Origin: Brevundimonas sp. UBA7506
GTDB taxonomy: Bacteria > Pseudomonadota > Alphaproteobacteria > Caulobacterales > Caulobacteraceae
Assembly (NCBI RefSeq): GCF_002479495.1
Contig: NZ_DLNQ01000015.1
Span: 2,000 to 65,999, forward strand
DNA length: 64,000 nucleotides
Reading direction: 5' to 3'
A model generated the notes under the pieces. It worked only from the letters and a program-made list of their open reading frames with translations, was not told the origin of the DNA and ran no database searches. The position numbers and the translations under genes are program-made. Positions 18,116 through 27,082 of the stretch are shown in pieces; the stretch's first letter is position 1, and each line of letters starts with the position of its first letter.

Positions 18116-19012
18116 ATGCCCGCCCATGCCTCGCCCTTCGCAGATCGCTACGTCGAGCGTCGCTGGACCTCGCCGGACGGCCTGAGCCTCTACGCCCGCG
18201 ACTACGCCCCCGCCGAGGGTCCGGCCACGCTGCCCGTCATCGCCATCCACGGCCTGACCCGCAACAGCGCCGACTTCGGCGTCATCGCCGGGTTGATCGC
18301 TCAAAGCGGCCGCCGCGTCCTGGCGGTGGACGTGCGCGGACGCGGCCTGTCCGACCGTGCATCCGACCCCATGACCTATACGCCCGACGTCTATGCCCGC
18401 GACGTCATCGCCCTGATGGAGCAGACCGGAATCGAGAAGGCGGTCTTCCTCGGCACCTCCATGGGCGGCCTGATCACCATGGCCCTGACGGCGATCAGGC
18501 CTCAGGGCGTCGCCGCCGCCGTTCTCAACGACATCGGGCCGGAGGTGGCGTCCGAGGGTCTGGCCCGCATCGCCGAATACACCGGCCGCAAGATCGAGAT
18601 CCGCAACTGGGCCGACGCCGCCGCCTACGCCCTCGACATCAACGCCGTCGCCTTCCCCCATTACGACGACGCCGACTGGGACGCCTTCGCCCGCCGCATC
18701 TTCCGCGAGGGCGAGGATGGTCGACCGGCGCTGAACTACGACCCTGACATCTCGGTCCCGATCCGGGCGGCGGGAGCCGCGGCCCTGGTCCCCGACCTGT
18801 GGCCGGCCTTTATGGGCCTGGCGACCGGGCGCCCGACCCTGCTGGTGCGCGGCGGAACCTCGGACCTGCTCAGTGCAGACATCGCCGGCCAGATGCGCGA
18901 AGCGGCGCCGTCCATGGCCTATGTCGAGGTTCCCGGGATCGGCCACGCCCCCATGCTGGACGAGCCCGAGGCCCGCGCGGCGATCCTGACCTTCCTGGCG
19001 AGCGTTAGCTAA
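18116..19012 (+). CDS. Alpha/beta-fold hydrolase
   Basis: The 298-residue protein has the nucleophile elbow LGTSMGGLITMAL (GxSxG), the oxyanion segment IHGLTRNSADF, and the catalytic histidine in GIGHAPMLDEPEA. This is a cytoplasmic hydrolase without a signal peptide. The substrate is unknown; esterase, lactonase and haloperoxidase-like members all look alike at this level. The ribosome site GGAG lies about 10 bases before the ATG. A family A palindrome follows 8 bases after the stop. Confidence 0.88.
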   Translation: MPAHASPFADRYVERRWTSPDGLSLYARDYAPAEGPATLPVIAIHGLTRNSADFGVIAGLIAQSGRRVLAVDVRGRGLSDRASDPMTYTPDVYARDVIALMEQTGIEKAVFLGTSMGGLITMALTAIRPQGVAAAVLNDIGPEVASEGLARIAEYTGRKIEIRNWADAAAYALDINAVAFPHYDDADWDAFARRIFREGEDGRPALNYDPDISVPIRAAGAAALVPDLWPAFMGLATGRPTLLVRGGTSDLLSADIAGQMREAAPSMAYVEVPGIGHAPMLDEPEARAAILTFLASVS

Positions 19013-19020
19013 TATCCGCA

Positions 19021-19135
19021 GTCATTCCGGGGCGGCGAAGCCGAACCCGGAACCCAGGCGGTTGTGCAACCGGCATGGCCCGTGTTGATCTCGACCGTCT
19101 GGGGCCCGGACAGCCCTGCGGGCTTCCGGGGTGAC
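19021..19135. repeat. Cloverleaf-like palindromic element, family A copy 3 (diverged)
   Basis: Ends are GTCATTCCGG and CCGGGGTGAC, which pair with G-U-type changes. The left shoulder hairpin is CGGC-GAA-GCCG, and an inner CCCGGAACCCAG pairs with CTGGGGCCCGG. It sits between convergent genes. Confidence 0.75.
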
Positions 19136-19157
19136 GGCAAGAGGGGTCGCTCTAGCC

Positions 19158-19382
19158 CTAGGCCTTCTTCACGAACTCGGTGCGCAGGACGAGACCCCGC
19201 ACCTTCTCGACATTGGCCTCGATCTCGTCGGGGTCGCCGGTCAGGCGGATGTTCTTGACTAGGGCGCCGCGCTTCAGCGTCACCCCGCCCGAGCCCTTGA
19301 CCTTCAGGTCCTTGATCAGGGTCACGCTGTCGCCGTCCGCCAGCAGGTTGCCGTTGGAGTCCTTGGTCACGTCGTCGGTCAT
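19158..19382 (-). CDS. PhnA-domain protein lacking the zinc ribbon
   Basis: The 74-residue product matches the C-terminal domain of PhnA/YjdM proteins (KDSNGNLLADGDSVTLIKDL, VKNIRLTGDPDEIEANVE). Full-length PhnA is about 110 residues with an N-terminal Cys4 zinc ribbon, which is absent here. PhnA was named for alkylphosphonate use, but that role is doubtful and no phn genes are present. The ATG at 19382 follows an AGAGA ribosome site; the frame upstream to 19436 overlaps the end of nadE and is not PhnA-like. Confidence 0.85.
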   Translation of the reverse strand: MTDDVTKDSNGNLLADGDSVTLIKDLKVKGSGGVTLKRGALVKNIRLTGDPDEIEANVEKVRGLVLRTEFVKKA

Positions 19383-19432
19383 GGTCGTCTCTTTCTCGTC
19401 ATCCCGACCGAAAGCCGGGGCGACGGTCCTAC

Positions 19433-21481
19433 TCAAGCGGGGACGTTATTGTCGAGTTCGTCGAGCCAGACCCGCGCGCTGCTGTCCGACGGCGCCCGCC
19501 AGTCGCCGCGCGGCGACAGCGAGCCCCCCGTCACCACCTTGGGCCCGTTCGGCACGGCCGAGCGCTTGAACTGGCTGGTCTGGAAGAAGCGGATCAGGAA
19601 CTTCCTCAGCCACCCCTTGATGGTCGGCAGGTCATAGGCGACCCGCTCCGCCTGCGGCAGGCCGGCGGGCCAGGCCCCCGTCGCCGCATCGCCCCAGGCC
19701 TGATGCGCCAGATAGGCGACCTTGGACGGCTTCAGCCCGAAGCGGCTGATGTAGAAGAGGAAGAAGTCGTTCAGGGCATAGGGGCCGACGATGCTCTGCG
19801 TCGACTGGATCGCCCCGTCGGCGCCCGCCGGGACCAGTTCCGGCGAGATTTCGGTGGCCAGAATAGCCTGCAGCGTCGGCGTCGCCGCCTCGCCCACCAG
19901 ACCGCGCTCGGCCACCCAGCGGATCAGGTGCTGGATCAGGGTCTTCGCCACCCCGCCGTTGACGTTGTAGTGGCTCATTTGGTCGCCGACGCCATAGGTG
20001 CACCAGCCCAGGGCCAGCTCCGACAGGTCGCCGGTGCCCAGGACGAAGCCGTGGTTCTGATTGGCCAGACGGAACAGATAGTCGGTGCGCAGGCCCGCCT
20101 GGACGTTCTCGAAGGTGATGTCGTGCACCGGTTCGCCATTCGAGAAGGGATGGCCGATGTCGCGCAACATCTGTTCGGCGGCGGGGCGAATGTCGATCTC
20201 GGCCCCCGTCACCCCCAGCGCCTTCATCAGGGCCCAGGCGTTGGATTTCGTCCCCTCCGACGTCGCGAACCCCGGCATCGTGAAGGCCAGAATGCCGGTG
20301 CGCGGCAGCTTCAGCCGATCAAAGGCGCGACAGGCCACCAGCAGGGCCTGGGTCGAATCCAGCCCGCCCGAGACGCCGATCACCAGGGTCCTGGACCCCG
20401 TCGCCGTCATCCGCCGCATCAGGCCCTGAACCTGGATGTTGAAGGCCTCGAAGCAGTCCTGATCCAGACGCGCCGCATCGTCCGGCACGAACGGGAAACG
20501 GTCCAGCGGACGGATCAGGGCATCGCCTGGACCGTCTCCGGCCTCGAACGGGACCACGGTCGCGGCCTCGCCTTCCAGCCGGGCGCAGTCGGCGAAGGTG
20601 CCGTTGCGCAGGCGATCCAGACCGATGCGGTCCACGTCCACGTCGGCGACGGTCAGATGGCTTTCCAGCGCGAACCGCTCGCCCTCAGCCAGCCGCGCGC
20701 CCAGTTCGTGGATGGTCGCCTGACCGTCCCAGGCCAGGTCCGTCGTGCTCTCGCCCCATCCCGAGGCGGCGAAGACATAGGCCGACAGGGTGCGGGCCGA
20801 CTGGCTGGCGCACAGCAGGGCGCGCTCGTCCGCCTTGCCGATGACGATGTTGGAGGCCGACAGGTTGCACAGGATGCGCGCCCCCGCGAGCGCCGCCCGC
20901 GTCGACGGCGGCTGGGGCGCCCAGAAGTCCTCGCAGATCTCAACGGCGAAGACGAAGCCGGGCCGATTGGTCGCCTCGAAGATCAGACCCGGCGCGAAAT
21001 CGACGCTCGTACCGTTCAGGACCAGGCTGTCCTCGGACCGGCTGGCGGCCGGCGCGAACCAGCGCTTCTCGTAATATTCGCGGTAGTTGGGCAGATAGGT
21101 CTTGGGCACGACGCCCAGCACCTCGCCGCCGCCCAACACGACGGCGCAGTTGAACAGGGCGTCGCCGTTGCGGATTGGCGCGCCGATCACGGCGATCACG
21201 CCCGCTTCGTCCGCGACCTCGGCCAGTTCAGCGATCCGGCGTTCGACCTCTTCCAGCAGAGCCGCCTGCATCAGCAGGTCGTCGATGGCGTAGGCGCTCA
21301 GCGACAGTTCGGGGAAGACCAGCAGGTCCACGCCCGCCTCGCCCGCCTGACGGATCAGCCGCGCGTGCTCCTCGGCGTTGGCGGCCGGGTCGGCGACATG
21401 GGCCACCGGGGTCGCGGCGGCGACGCGCACGAAGCCGTGGCGGCGCGGGGCGTGGAAGGAATGCGTCTCGGACTTCGCCAT
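19433..21481 (-). CDS. nadE: Glutamine-dependent NAD+ synthetase NadE
   Basis: NadE amidates nicotinic acid adenine dinucleotide to NAD+ using ammonia from glutamine. The 682-residue protein is the two-domain form. The N-terminal nitrilase-type glutaminase carries a Glu-Lys-Cys triad ([36 protein letters not shown]). The C-terminal synthetase has the P-loop [22 protein letters not shown] lies just before the ATG at 21481; an adjacent in-frame TTG would add one residue. Confidence 0.96.
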   Translation of the reverse strand: MAKSETHSFHAPRRHGFVRVAAATPVAHVADPAANAEEHARLIRQAGEAGVDLLVFPELSLSAYAIDDLLMQAALLEEVERRIAELAEVADEAGVIAVIGAPIRNGDALFNCAVVLGGGEVLGVVPKTYLPNYREYYEKRWFAPAASRSEDSLVLNGTSVDFAPGLIFEATNRPGFVFAVEICEDFWAPQPPSTRAALAGARILCNLSASNIVIGKADERALLCASQSARTLSAYVFAASGWGESTTDLAWDGQATIHELGARLAEGERFALESHLTVADVDVDRIGLDRLRNGTFADCARLEGEAATVVPFEAGDGPGDALIRPLDRFPFVPDDAARLDQDCFEAFNIQVQGLMRRMTATGSRTLVIGVSGGLDSTQALLVACRAFDRLKLPRTGILAFTMPGFATSEGTKSNAWALMKALGVTGAEIDIRPAAEQMLRDIGHPFSNGEPVHDITFENVQAGLRTDYLFRLANQNHGFVLGTGDLSELALGWCTYGVGDQMSHYNVNGGVAKTLIQHLIRWVAERGLVGEAATPTLQAILATEISPELVPAGADGAIQSTQSIVGPYALNDFFLFYISRFGLKPSKVAYLAHQAWGDAATGAWPAGLPQAERVAYDLPTIKGWLRKFLIRFFQTSQFKRSAVPNGPKVVTGGSLSPRGDWRAPSDSSARVWLDELDNNVPA

Positions 21482-21615
21482 CAATCTTTCCGCTCATCCC
21501 GCCATGCGGGCTCCAGAGCCCTAGGGCTGATGGATCAATATAGGGTTGCGCGGTGAAGCCAAAGGACTAGCGGTTTGTAGTGACCTGCGAACCGGCGTCG
21601 GCTAAGGCTCGCAGC

Positions 21616-22551
21616 ATGAGCGATACGCCCAAAAAAGGCTGGTTCCAGCGACTGAGCGCGGGTCTGTCCCGGTCCTCCAAGCAGATGACCGAACAGGTCG
21701 TCTCGACCTTCGTGAAGGAGCCCCTGTCCGAAGAGGCGCTGGAGCGTCTGGAAGAGCACCTGATCGAGAGCGACCTGGGCCCCGCCGCCTCGGCCCGCAT
21801 CGTCGAGCGTTTCCGCGCCTTACGCTTCGGCAAGAGCTCGGACGAGCGCGAGGTCAAGGAGGCCCTGGCCGAGGCCGTGGCCGCCGAGCTGCTGCCGCGT
21901 CAGGCCAGCTTTGATCCCCTCAGCGGGCCCAAGCCCTATGTCGTCCTGTTCGTCGGGGTGAACGGCTCGGGCAAGACCACGACCCTGGGCAAGATCGCGT
22001 CTGACCTGACGGCCAGGGGCGCCAGGGTCATGATCGTCGCCGGCGACACCTTCCGTGCCGCCGCCCGCGAACAGCTCAAGGTCTGGGCCGACCGTGCGGG
22101 CGCCCATTTCGAGAGCCGCCGCGACGGCGCCGACGCCGCCGGTCTGGCCTTTGACGCCTACACCAAGGCCAAGGCCGAGGGCTTCGACGTGGTCCTGATC
22201 GACACTGCCGGTCGCTTGCAGAACAAGTCGACCCTGATGGACGAACTGCTCAAGATCGTCCGGGTGCTCAAGAAGGTCGACGCCGACGCTCCGCACGAGA
22301 CCCTGCTGGTGCTGGACGCCACCGTGGGCCGCAATGCCCTGGAACAGGAAAAGATCTTCGGCCGCACCGCCTATGTGTCTGGTGTCGTGATGACCAAGCT
22401 GGACGGCACGGCGCGCGGCGGGGTCCTGGTCCCCGTGGCCCAGGCCTCGGACGCCCCGATCAAGCTGATCGGCGTCGGCGAGGGCGTCGATGACCTGCAA
22501 GCCTTCGACGCGCGCGCGTTTTCCCGATCACTGGTCGGGCTTGAGAACTAA
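21616..22551 (+). CDS. ftsY: Signal recognition particle receptor FtsY
   Basis: FtsY is the membrane-associated GTPase that receives ribosome-SRP complexes for co-translational insertion. The 311-residue product has the NG domain: helical N region, G1 FVGVNGSGKTTTLGKIA, the DTFRAAAREQL insertion, DTAGRLQNKSTLMDEL and TKLDGTARGGVLV. The acidic A domain is short, as in other alphaproteobacteria, and the N-terminus is basic. I chose the ATG at 21616 (AAGG upstream), giving MSDTPKKGWFQRL. yciB follows 5 bases after the stop. Confidence 0.96.
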   Translation: MSDTPKKGWFQRLSAGLSRSSKQMTEQVVSTFVKEPLSEEALERLEEHLIESDLGPAASARIVERFRALRFGKSSDEREVKEALAEAVAAELLPRQASFDPLSGPKPYVVLFVGVNGSGKTTTLGKIASDLTARGARVMIVAGDTFRAAAREQLKVWADRAGAHFESRRDGADAAGLAFDAYTKAKAEGFDVVLIDTAGRLQNKSTLMDELLKIVRVLKKVDADAPHETLLVLDATVGRNALEQEKIFGRTAYVSGVVMTKLDGTARGGVLVPVAQASDAPIKLIGVGEGVDDLQAFDARAFSRSLVGLEN

Positions 22552-22556
22552 AGCGT

Positions 22557-23201
22557 ATGAGTGAAGCCGTCGAAACCAAGCGCCCGCAGTGGATCCGTCA
22601 GGCCGTCGATTTCGGCGCCCTGATCGCCTTCATGGCCGCCTATTTCATCACCCGCGACATGATCAAGGCCACCTGGGTCCTGGTCATCGCCTCGGCCATC
22701 GCCCTGACCGTCGGCTTCGTGCTGGAGCGCCGCCTGGCCCCCATGCCGCTGATCACCGGCGGCTTCGCCCTGGTCTTCGGCGCCCTGACCATCCTCACCG
22801 ACGACGACCTGTTCGTGAAGCTGAAGCTGACGGTGCAGAACGGCCTGCTGGCCGCCGTCCTCCTGGGTTCGATCCCGCTGAAGAAGTCGCCGTTCAAGGC
22901 CCTGCTCGGCTCGGCCATCAAGGTCACGGACCAGGCTTGGCGCACCCTGACCCTGCGCTACGGTCTCTATTTCCTCTGCGTCGCCATCGCCAACGAGGTG
23001 TTCCGCAGCCCGGCCGCCGTCACCGCCATCTGGTCGGCGCTGAACCTGGGCACGCCCGACCCCAACGGCGTCTGGACCGCCTTCCGCGGCGTCCTGTGGA
23101 TCGCCGCCTCCATCTTCGGCCTGTGCCAGGTGCCGCTGATCATGAAGAACATGATCAAGGACGAGGAGCCCGGCCCCATCTCGCCCGACACGGGGCTCTA
23201 G
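22557..23201 (+). CDS. yciB: Inner-membrane septation protein A (YciB/IspZ)
   Basis: The 214-residue integral membrane protein has five to six hydrophobic helices and the family motifs QAVDFGALIAFMAAYF, LGSIPLKKSPFKALLG and LTLRYGLYFLCVAIANE. YciB/IspZ proteins affect cell envelope integrity and septation; the molecular role is unsettled. It lies 5 bases after ftsY, a conserved alphaproteobacterial arrangement, so the two are probably co-transcribed. A family A palindrome begins 5 bases after the stop and may end this transcript. Confidence 0.93.
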   Translation: MSEAVETKRPQWIRQAVDFGALIAFMAAYFITRDMIKATWVLVIASAIALTVGFVLERRLAPMPLITGGFALVFGALTILTDDDLFVKLKLTVQNGLLAAVLLGSIPLKKSPFKALLGSAIKVTDQAWRTLTLRYGLYFLCVAIANEVFRSPAAVTAIWSALNLGTPDPNGVWTAFRGVLWIAASIFGLCQVPLIMKNMIKDEEPGPISPDTGL

Positions 23202-23205
23202 CCCC

Positions 23206-23322
23206 GTCATCCCGGCCAAGCCCGCCAGGGCGCCGAGCCGGGACCGCGACAGGCGCAACCTTGGCCTGAGCGTGGCGTTCCTCTGCGGTCCCGGATAGCG
23301 ACTTCACCACTTCCGGGATGAC
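23206..23322. repeat. Cloverleaf-like palindromic element, family A copy 4
   Basis: GTCATCCCGG/CCGGGATGAC ends enclose an inner GCCGGGACCGC / GCGGTCCCGGAT pair, with a GCCC-GCCA-GGGC left-shoulder hairpin. The right shoulder ATAGCGACTTCACCACTT is nearly identical to that of copy 1 but with two changed stem positions. It lies immediately downstream of yciB. Confidence 0.85.
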
Positions 23323-23333
23323 GATGACGTCGC

Positions 23334-23375
23334 GCCTCAAGTAGCGCGAAGCGCGGTAGGACCAGACAAAATGTC
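23334..23375 (+). repeat. 42-bp hairpin element, family D copy 1
   Basis: The element begins GCCTCAAGTAGC and ends AAAATGTC, 42 bases in all, and has a partner at 47695. Its central hairpin is GCGC-GAA-GCGC. In the partner it is GCCC-AAA-GGGC, so one stem pair is swapped G-C for C-G. Confidence 0.75.
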
Positions 23376-23411
23376 TTCAAACCGTCAGGCTTACCGTCGT
23401 CAAAGCGTAAA

Positions 23412-23433
23412 GCGCGACTGTTAGCTGTCGCGC
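23412..23433. promoter_or_regulatory. Candidate MarR operator (inverted repeat)
   Basis: GCGCGAC-N8-GTCGCGC is a perfect 7-bp inverted repeat 44 bases before the MarR-family ATG at 23478. Position and symmetry suit autoregulation by that protein; binding is inferred. Confidence 0.45.
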
Positions 23434-23477
23434 CATATCCGGCCCTCTCCTCGCGGCCGGAACGGGGATCGAAGACG

Positions 23478-24125
23478 ATGGTCAAGTCGGGCAAGCAGGC
23501 GAAGATCAAGGGCGGGCTGGCGGAATCGCCCAGCCACCTGATGCACCGGGTGCTGCAACTGGCCCTCGACATCTACGCCGAAGAGGCCGGCCCCGACGGC
23601 CTGACCCAGCGCCAGTTCGCGGTGCTGGAGGCGGTCTCAGTCCGTTCGGGCCTGACCCAGACCGATCTGGTCAAGGCCACCGGCATCGACCGTTCGACCC
23701 TGGCCGATCTGGTCGCCCGCATGACGACCAAGGGCCTGCTGGAACGCGAACGCTCGGCGCTGGACGCCCGCGCCAAGGCCGTGCGCCTCTCTGAGCTCGG
23801 TCAGGCCGCGCTGGAGGCCGCCCGCCCCCGCGTCGCCGCCGCCGACAAGCGCATCCTGGCCCTCCTGCCCAAGGCCCGCCGCGAGGGCTTCCTCGACCTG
23901 CTGACCAGCCTGACCGACGCCGCCGACGCCGCCCCCGAACAGGCCAGGGCCGAAGCCAAGATCGCCAAGAAGGCGGCCAAGGAGGCCCGCAAGGCCGAGA
24001 AGGCCGCCAAGAAGGCGCTGGACGGCGCCAAGCCGAAAAAGAAGAAGAAGGTCGTCGAACCAGCGGCTGACGCGGTTACGATCGACGCGGTCGTCATCCC
24101 GCTCAAGGACGTGGCGAAAGCCTAG
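23478..24125 (+). CDS. MarR family regulator with long Lys/Ala-rich tail
   Basis: Residues 1-145 form a MarR-type winged helix (LTQRQFAVLEAVSVRSGLTQ, TGIDRSTLADLVARMTTKGL, wing ERERSALDARAKAVRLSELG). Residues about 155-195 are a highly basic Ala/Lys helix (AKIAKKAAKEARKAEKAAKK, then KPKKKKK) ending in a short Val-rich tail. Typical MarR proteins are 140-160 residues, so this 215-residue protein has an added histone H1-like extension that may strengthen nonspecific DNA or RNA binding. An inverted repeat lies just upstream. Its stop overlaps that of the convergent small gene in a shared CTAG. Confidence 0.87.
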   Translation: MVKSGKQAKIKGGLAESPSHLMHRVLQLALDIYAEEAGPDGLTQRQFAVLEAVSVRSGLTQTDLVKATGIDRSTLADLVARMTTKGLLERERSALDARAKAVRLSELGQAALEAARPRVAAADKRILALLPKARREGFLDLLTSLTDAADAAPEQARAEAKIAKKAAKEARKAEKAAKKALDGAKPKKKKKVVEPAADAVTIDAVVIPLKDVAKA

Positions 24126-24361
24126 ACCCGGATATCCAGCAGGGAGCCCGGCCGCTGATAGCGTGCGGTCGAGGGCGCTTCGGGCGTCTGAACGGATCGC
24201 ACCGGCGTGTCCGCCCGCGTCTCGACCGGAGCCGTCGCGGGCGCCGGCGCGCTCATGCCCATGGCCGCGCGGAAGAAGGCGGACTGGGAGGTTCTCAGCG
24301 CATGGGCCGCGCCGCCTGCGGGAGGCGGAAAGGCCGGACGGTCTGAAGGAATCGCGGACAT
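24122..24361 (-). CDS. Small Pro/Ala-rich protein of unknown function
   Basis: The 79-residue product has no recognised domain. It is polar and proline-rich, probably disordered, and ends in the distinctive ARYQRPGSLLDIRV, which looks like a conserved short C-terminal motif. There is no signal peptide or membrane helix. The frame starts at an ATG with a weak GGCGGAT upstream. It converges on the MarR gene with a 4-base overlap of the stop codons. It is real on coding character and the tidy stop overlap, but unproven. Confidence 0.55.
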   Translation of the reverse strand: MSAIPSDRPAFPPPAGGAAHALRTSQSAFFRAAMGMSAPAPATAPVETRADTPVRSVQTPEAPSTARYQRPGSLLDIRV

Positions 24362-24432
24362 GAGCCGACGATCCGCCCAAACGGTCTAGATATGGTTAAT
24401 ACGCGATTCACCCTGTTTCACGCCGGATGACC

Positions 24433-24993
24433 TCAGCGCGGCGGGGCCTTCAACGCATCGACCAGCTTCTGCAGGTCCGCGTCGGTCAGCACCGGCCCCG
24501 ACGACTTGGCGACGATGGTCCCATAGGCGTCCACCGCAAAGCTCTCCGGCACGCCCGAGACGCCGAGGTCCAGCCCCGCCCGGCCTTCGCGGTCCACCAG
24601 GACCAGGGCGTAGGGATCGCCGAGTTCGTCAAGGAAGGCGCGCGTGGCGACCGGTTCGTCCTTGTAGGCCACGCCGATGACATTGACGCCTTGCGCCTTC
24701 AGTTTCATCAGCTGCGGGTGTTCCAGGCGGCAGGGCGCGCACCAGCTGGCGAACAGGTTGACGATCATCGGCTTGCCGACGCCCGCCGTCTTCAGGTCCA
24801 GCCGCTGATCGGTCTCGACCTCGCCCTGCAGGATGGGCAGGACGGTCTCGGGGATGGGCTGGCCGACCAGGGCGTCGGGCTTGTATTCACGCCCCTCGCC
24901 CGGCGCACCGGACAGCGTGTTCAGTTGCACCATCAGAAAGACGCCCAGAGCGACCAGCGCCGCAATGGGGACCAGGGCGAACCAGCGGTTCAT
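24433..24993 (-). CDS. ccmG: Cytochrome c maturation thioredoxin CcmG/DsbE
   Basis: CcmG is a periplasmic membrane-anchored thioredoxin that reduces the apocytochrome c CxxCH cysteines before haem attachment. The 186-residue product has an N-terminal signal anchor (WFALVPIAALVALGVFLMVQ), the active site LFASWCAPCRLEHPQL and the family GVPESFAVDAYG cis-proline loop. It starts in an ATGA overlap with the end of ccmD, so translation is coupled. It is the last gene of the visible ccm group; ccmE, F and H are not in the window. Confidence 0.93.
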   Translation of the reverse strand: MNRWFALVPIAALVALGVFLMVQLNTLSGAPGEGREYKPDALVGQPIPETVLPILQGEVETDQRLDLKTAGVGKPMIVNLFASWCAPCRLEHPQLMKLKAQGVNVIGVAYKDEPVATRAFLDELGDPYALVLVDREGRAGLDLGVSGVPESFAVDAYGTIVAKSSGPVLTDADLQKLVDALKAPPR

Positions 24994-25142
24994 TTGCGCG
25001 CCTCTTCCAGACGGGCCAGTTCACGCTTCCAGCGCCGGGCGGAGACCAAGGCCCGGATCGAGATGGCGGCGAGCGCCACGGCGCTGATGGCCCAGGACGA
25101 CCAGACAAAGACGCCGTAGGGGCTCATGTCGAGATCCAGCAT
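24990..25142 (-). CDS. ccmD: Haem exporter subunit CcmD (50 residues)
   Basis: CcmD is a tiny single-span membrane protein that helps release holo-CcmE from CcmABC. The 50-residue product reads MLDLDMSPYGVFVWSSWAIS at the N-terminus, then a membrane helix, then a basic tail (SARRWKRELARLEEARK), the standard CcmD layout. The ATG at 25142 follows a strong AAGGAG by 6 bases; an in-frame ATG at 25127 lacks one. It lies between ccmC (22 bases upstream) and ccmG (ATGA overlap). Confidence 0.88.
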   Translation of the reverse strand: MLDLDMSPYGVFVWSSWAISAVALAAISIRALVSARRWKRELARLEEARK

Positions 25143-25164
25143 CGGCGGCTCCTTAGGCTTCCAA

Positions 25165-25884
25165 TCAGGCTTCTTGCGCGGCGCGGGCGCGCAGCGTCAG
25201 GACGCGGCGGCGGCGCACCTCGGTGCGGATCGAGGTCAGCCAGATGGCCCCGAACAGCATCCCATAGGCCGCCATCATGGTCAGCAGGGGCGCAAGGTAA
25301 GCCGGGTCCAGACTGGTCCCCCCCGCACGCAGCAGCGAGGCCGGCTGATGCAGGGTGTTCCACCAGTCGACCGAGAACTTGACGATAGGCAGGTTGATCA
25401 GCCCGACCAGGCCCAGGACCGCCGCGGCGCGCCCGGCCTTGGCCTCGTCGTCGATCGAGGCGCGCAGGGCCATGTAGCCGAGGTAGAAGAGAAACAGCAC
25501 CAGCACCGAGGTCAGCCGTGCGTCCCACACCCACCAGGTCCCCCACATGGGCTGGCCCCACAAGGAGCCGGTGATCAGGGCCAGACCCGTCAGCACCGCG
25601 CCCGGCAGGGCGGCGGCGCGGGCGGCGGCGTCGGCCAGCGGATGGCGAAACACCAGGGCGAAGAAACTCGACACGCCCAGGGCCGCATAGGCCCCCAGCC
25701 CCAGGGTCGCGGCGGGCACATGGATGAACATGATCCGCACCGTGTCGCCCTGCTGATAGTCGGCGGGCGCGGTGAAGCTGAGCCAGGTTCCGACCACCAG
25801 GAGGACAAGCGCCAGCCCCCACAGCACCGGCGTGACCGGGCGGGTGAAGCGCATGAAGCGGTCGGGATTGGCGAGGCCGAACAT
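25165..25884 (-). CDS. ccmC: Haem exporter protein CcmC
   Basis: CcmC is a six-helix membrane protein that presents haem to CcmE during cytochrome c maturation. The 239-residue product has the tryptophan-rich haem-handling motif WGTWWVWDARLTS and the flanking periplasmic histidine regions IMFIHVPAA and WWNTLHQPAS. The ATG at 25884 (MFGLANPDRF) is preferred to a GTG at 25935, which would add an Arg/Pro-rich extension. It is followed by ccmD and ccmG. The usual ccmA and ccmB are not upstream; an adenosine kinase gene occupies that place. Confidence 0.93.
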   Translation of the reverse strand: MFGLANPDRFMRFTRPVTPVLWGLALVLLVVGTWLSFTAPADYQQGDTVRIMFIHVPAATLGLGAYAALGVSSFFALVFRHPLADAAARAAALPGAVLTGLALITGSLWGQPMWGTWWVWDARLTSVLVLFLFYLGYMALRASIDDEAKAGRAAAVLGLVGLINLPIVKFSVDWWNTLHQPASLLRAGGTSLDPAYLAPLLTMMAAYGMLFGAIWLTSIRTEVRRRRVLTLRARAAQEA

Positions 25885-25950
25885 GGTCCGCCGATTACGC
25901 GGCGCGACGGGGAACGGCAAGCGCCCCCCGCACACAGCCCTTGATCGCGA

Positions 25951-26985
25951 TCAGAGCTTCAGCCCGTGCTCGGCGGCCAGGGCCTCCAGCTTGACCATGG
26001 GACGCGGGCCCCAGTGGGCGATCACTTCCGAGGCGGCCAGCGACCCGAGCGCCCCGGCCTCGGCCAGCGACAGGCCGCGCGCGAGACCCAGCAGCACGCC
26101 GGCGGCGTACTGGTCGCCCGCGCCCGTGGTGTCGACCACCTTGTCGACCGGGAAGGCGGCGACCTCGACCCGTTCGTCGCCGCGGAAGATGACCGAGCCC
26201 TTTTCACCGCGCGTCACGGCGGCGACCTCGACGATGCGGCCCAGGTGGGCGGCGGCGTGATCGAAGTCCTCGGTCTCGAACAGGGCGTGCAGTTCACCTT
26301 CATTGGCCAGGACGATGTCGGCCGAGGCCTCGATGAAGGCCAGCAGTTCGGCGCGCCAGCGGTGCACGACGAAGCTGTCCGACAGGGTGATGGCGACCTT
26401 GCGGCCCGCCGCATGGGCGGCGGCGGCGGCGGCCTCGAAGGCGGCGCGGGCCGGGGCCGGGTCGAACAGATAGCCTTCCAGATAGACGATCTCGCTGGCG
26501 CCGATCAGGTCGACGTCGATGTCGGCGGTCGTCAGTTGGTTGGCCGCGCCCAGGAAGGTGCACATGGTGCGCTGGGCGTCGGGCGTGACGTTGATCAGGC
26601 AGCGGCCGGTGCCGAAGCCGGCGCCCGCGCCGTCTTCCAGAACCGGGGTGTCGAAATGGACGTGGGCGGCGCGGATGTCGTGGCTGAAGACCTCGCCGAG
26701 CGTGTCTTTCGCGACCTTGCCGATATAGGCCGCGCGACCGCCGAACGAGCCGACGCCCGCCACCGTGTTGCCGGCCGACCCGCCCGAGGCCTCGACCCCC
26801 GCTTCCATCGCGTCATAAAGGGCCGCGCTCTGGGCCTCGTCCACCAGCTGCATCGAGCCGGGCGTCAGGCCCTGAGCCTCAAGGAAGGCGGGCTCGCACG
26901 GGCTCAGCACATCGACGATGGCGTTGCCGACGGCGCAGACGTCGAAGCGGGCGCCCGAGACGGACGAAGAGGAGTTCTGGGTCAT
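25951..26985 (-). CDS. PfkB family carbohydrate/adenosine kinase
   Basis: The 344-residue ribokinase-fold enzyme has the N-terminal VGNAIVDVLSP, the substrate-binding GGSAGNTVAGVGSFGG and the C-terminal anion-hole signature DTTGAGDQYAAGVLLGLARG with its catalytic Asp. In alphaproteobacteria this subgroup is annotated as adenosine kinase, forming AMP from adenosine. The ATG at 26985 gives MTQNSSSSVSG; the frame runs on to 27084 but overlaps the divergent ATP-grasp gene. It lies 66 bases upstream of ccmC on the same strand. Confidence 0.9.
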   Translation of the reverse strand: MTQNSSSSVSGARFDVCAVGNAIVDVLSPCEPAFLEAQGLTPGSMQLVDEAQSAALYDAMEAGVEASGGSAGNTVAGVGSFGGRAAYIGKVAKDTLGEVFSHDIRAAHVHFDTPVLEDGAGAGFGTGRCLINVTPDAQRTMCTFLGAANQLTTADIDVDLIGASEIVYLEGYLFDPAPARAAFEAAAAAAHAAGRKVAITLSDSFVVHRWRAELLAFIEASADIVLANEGELHALFETEDFDHAAAHLGRIVEVAAVTRGEKGSVIFRGDERVEVAAFPVDKVVDTTGAGDQYAAGVLLGLARGLSLAEAGALGSLAASEVIAHWGPRPMVKLEALAAEHGLKL

Positions 26986-27082
26986 GCGCGCCCCATAGCG
27001 GGACAAGGGCCACGACGCCAGCGCCGGGCTTTTCGACGCCGCCGAAAACAGCCTATGCAGGTCGCCTCCGAGGAGCAATCGC

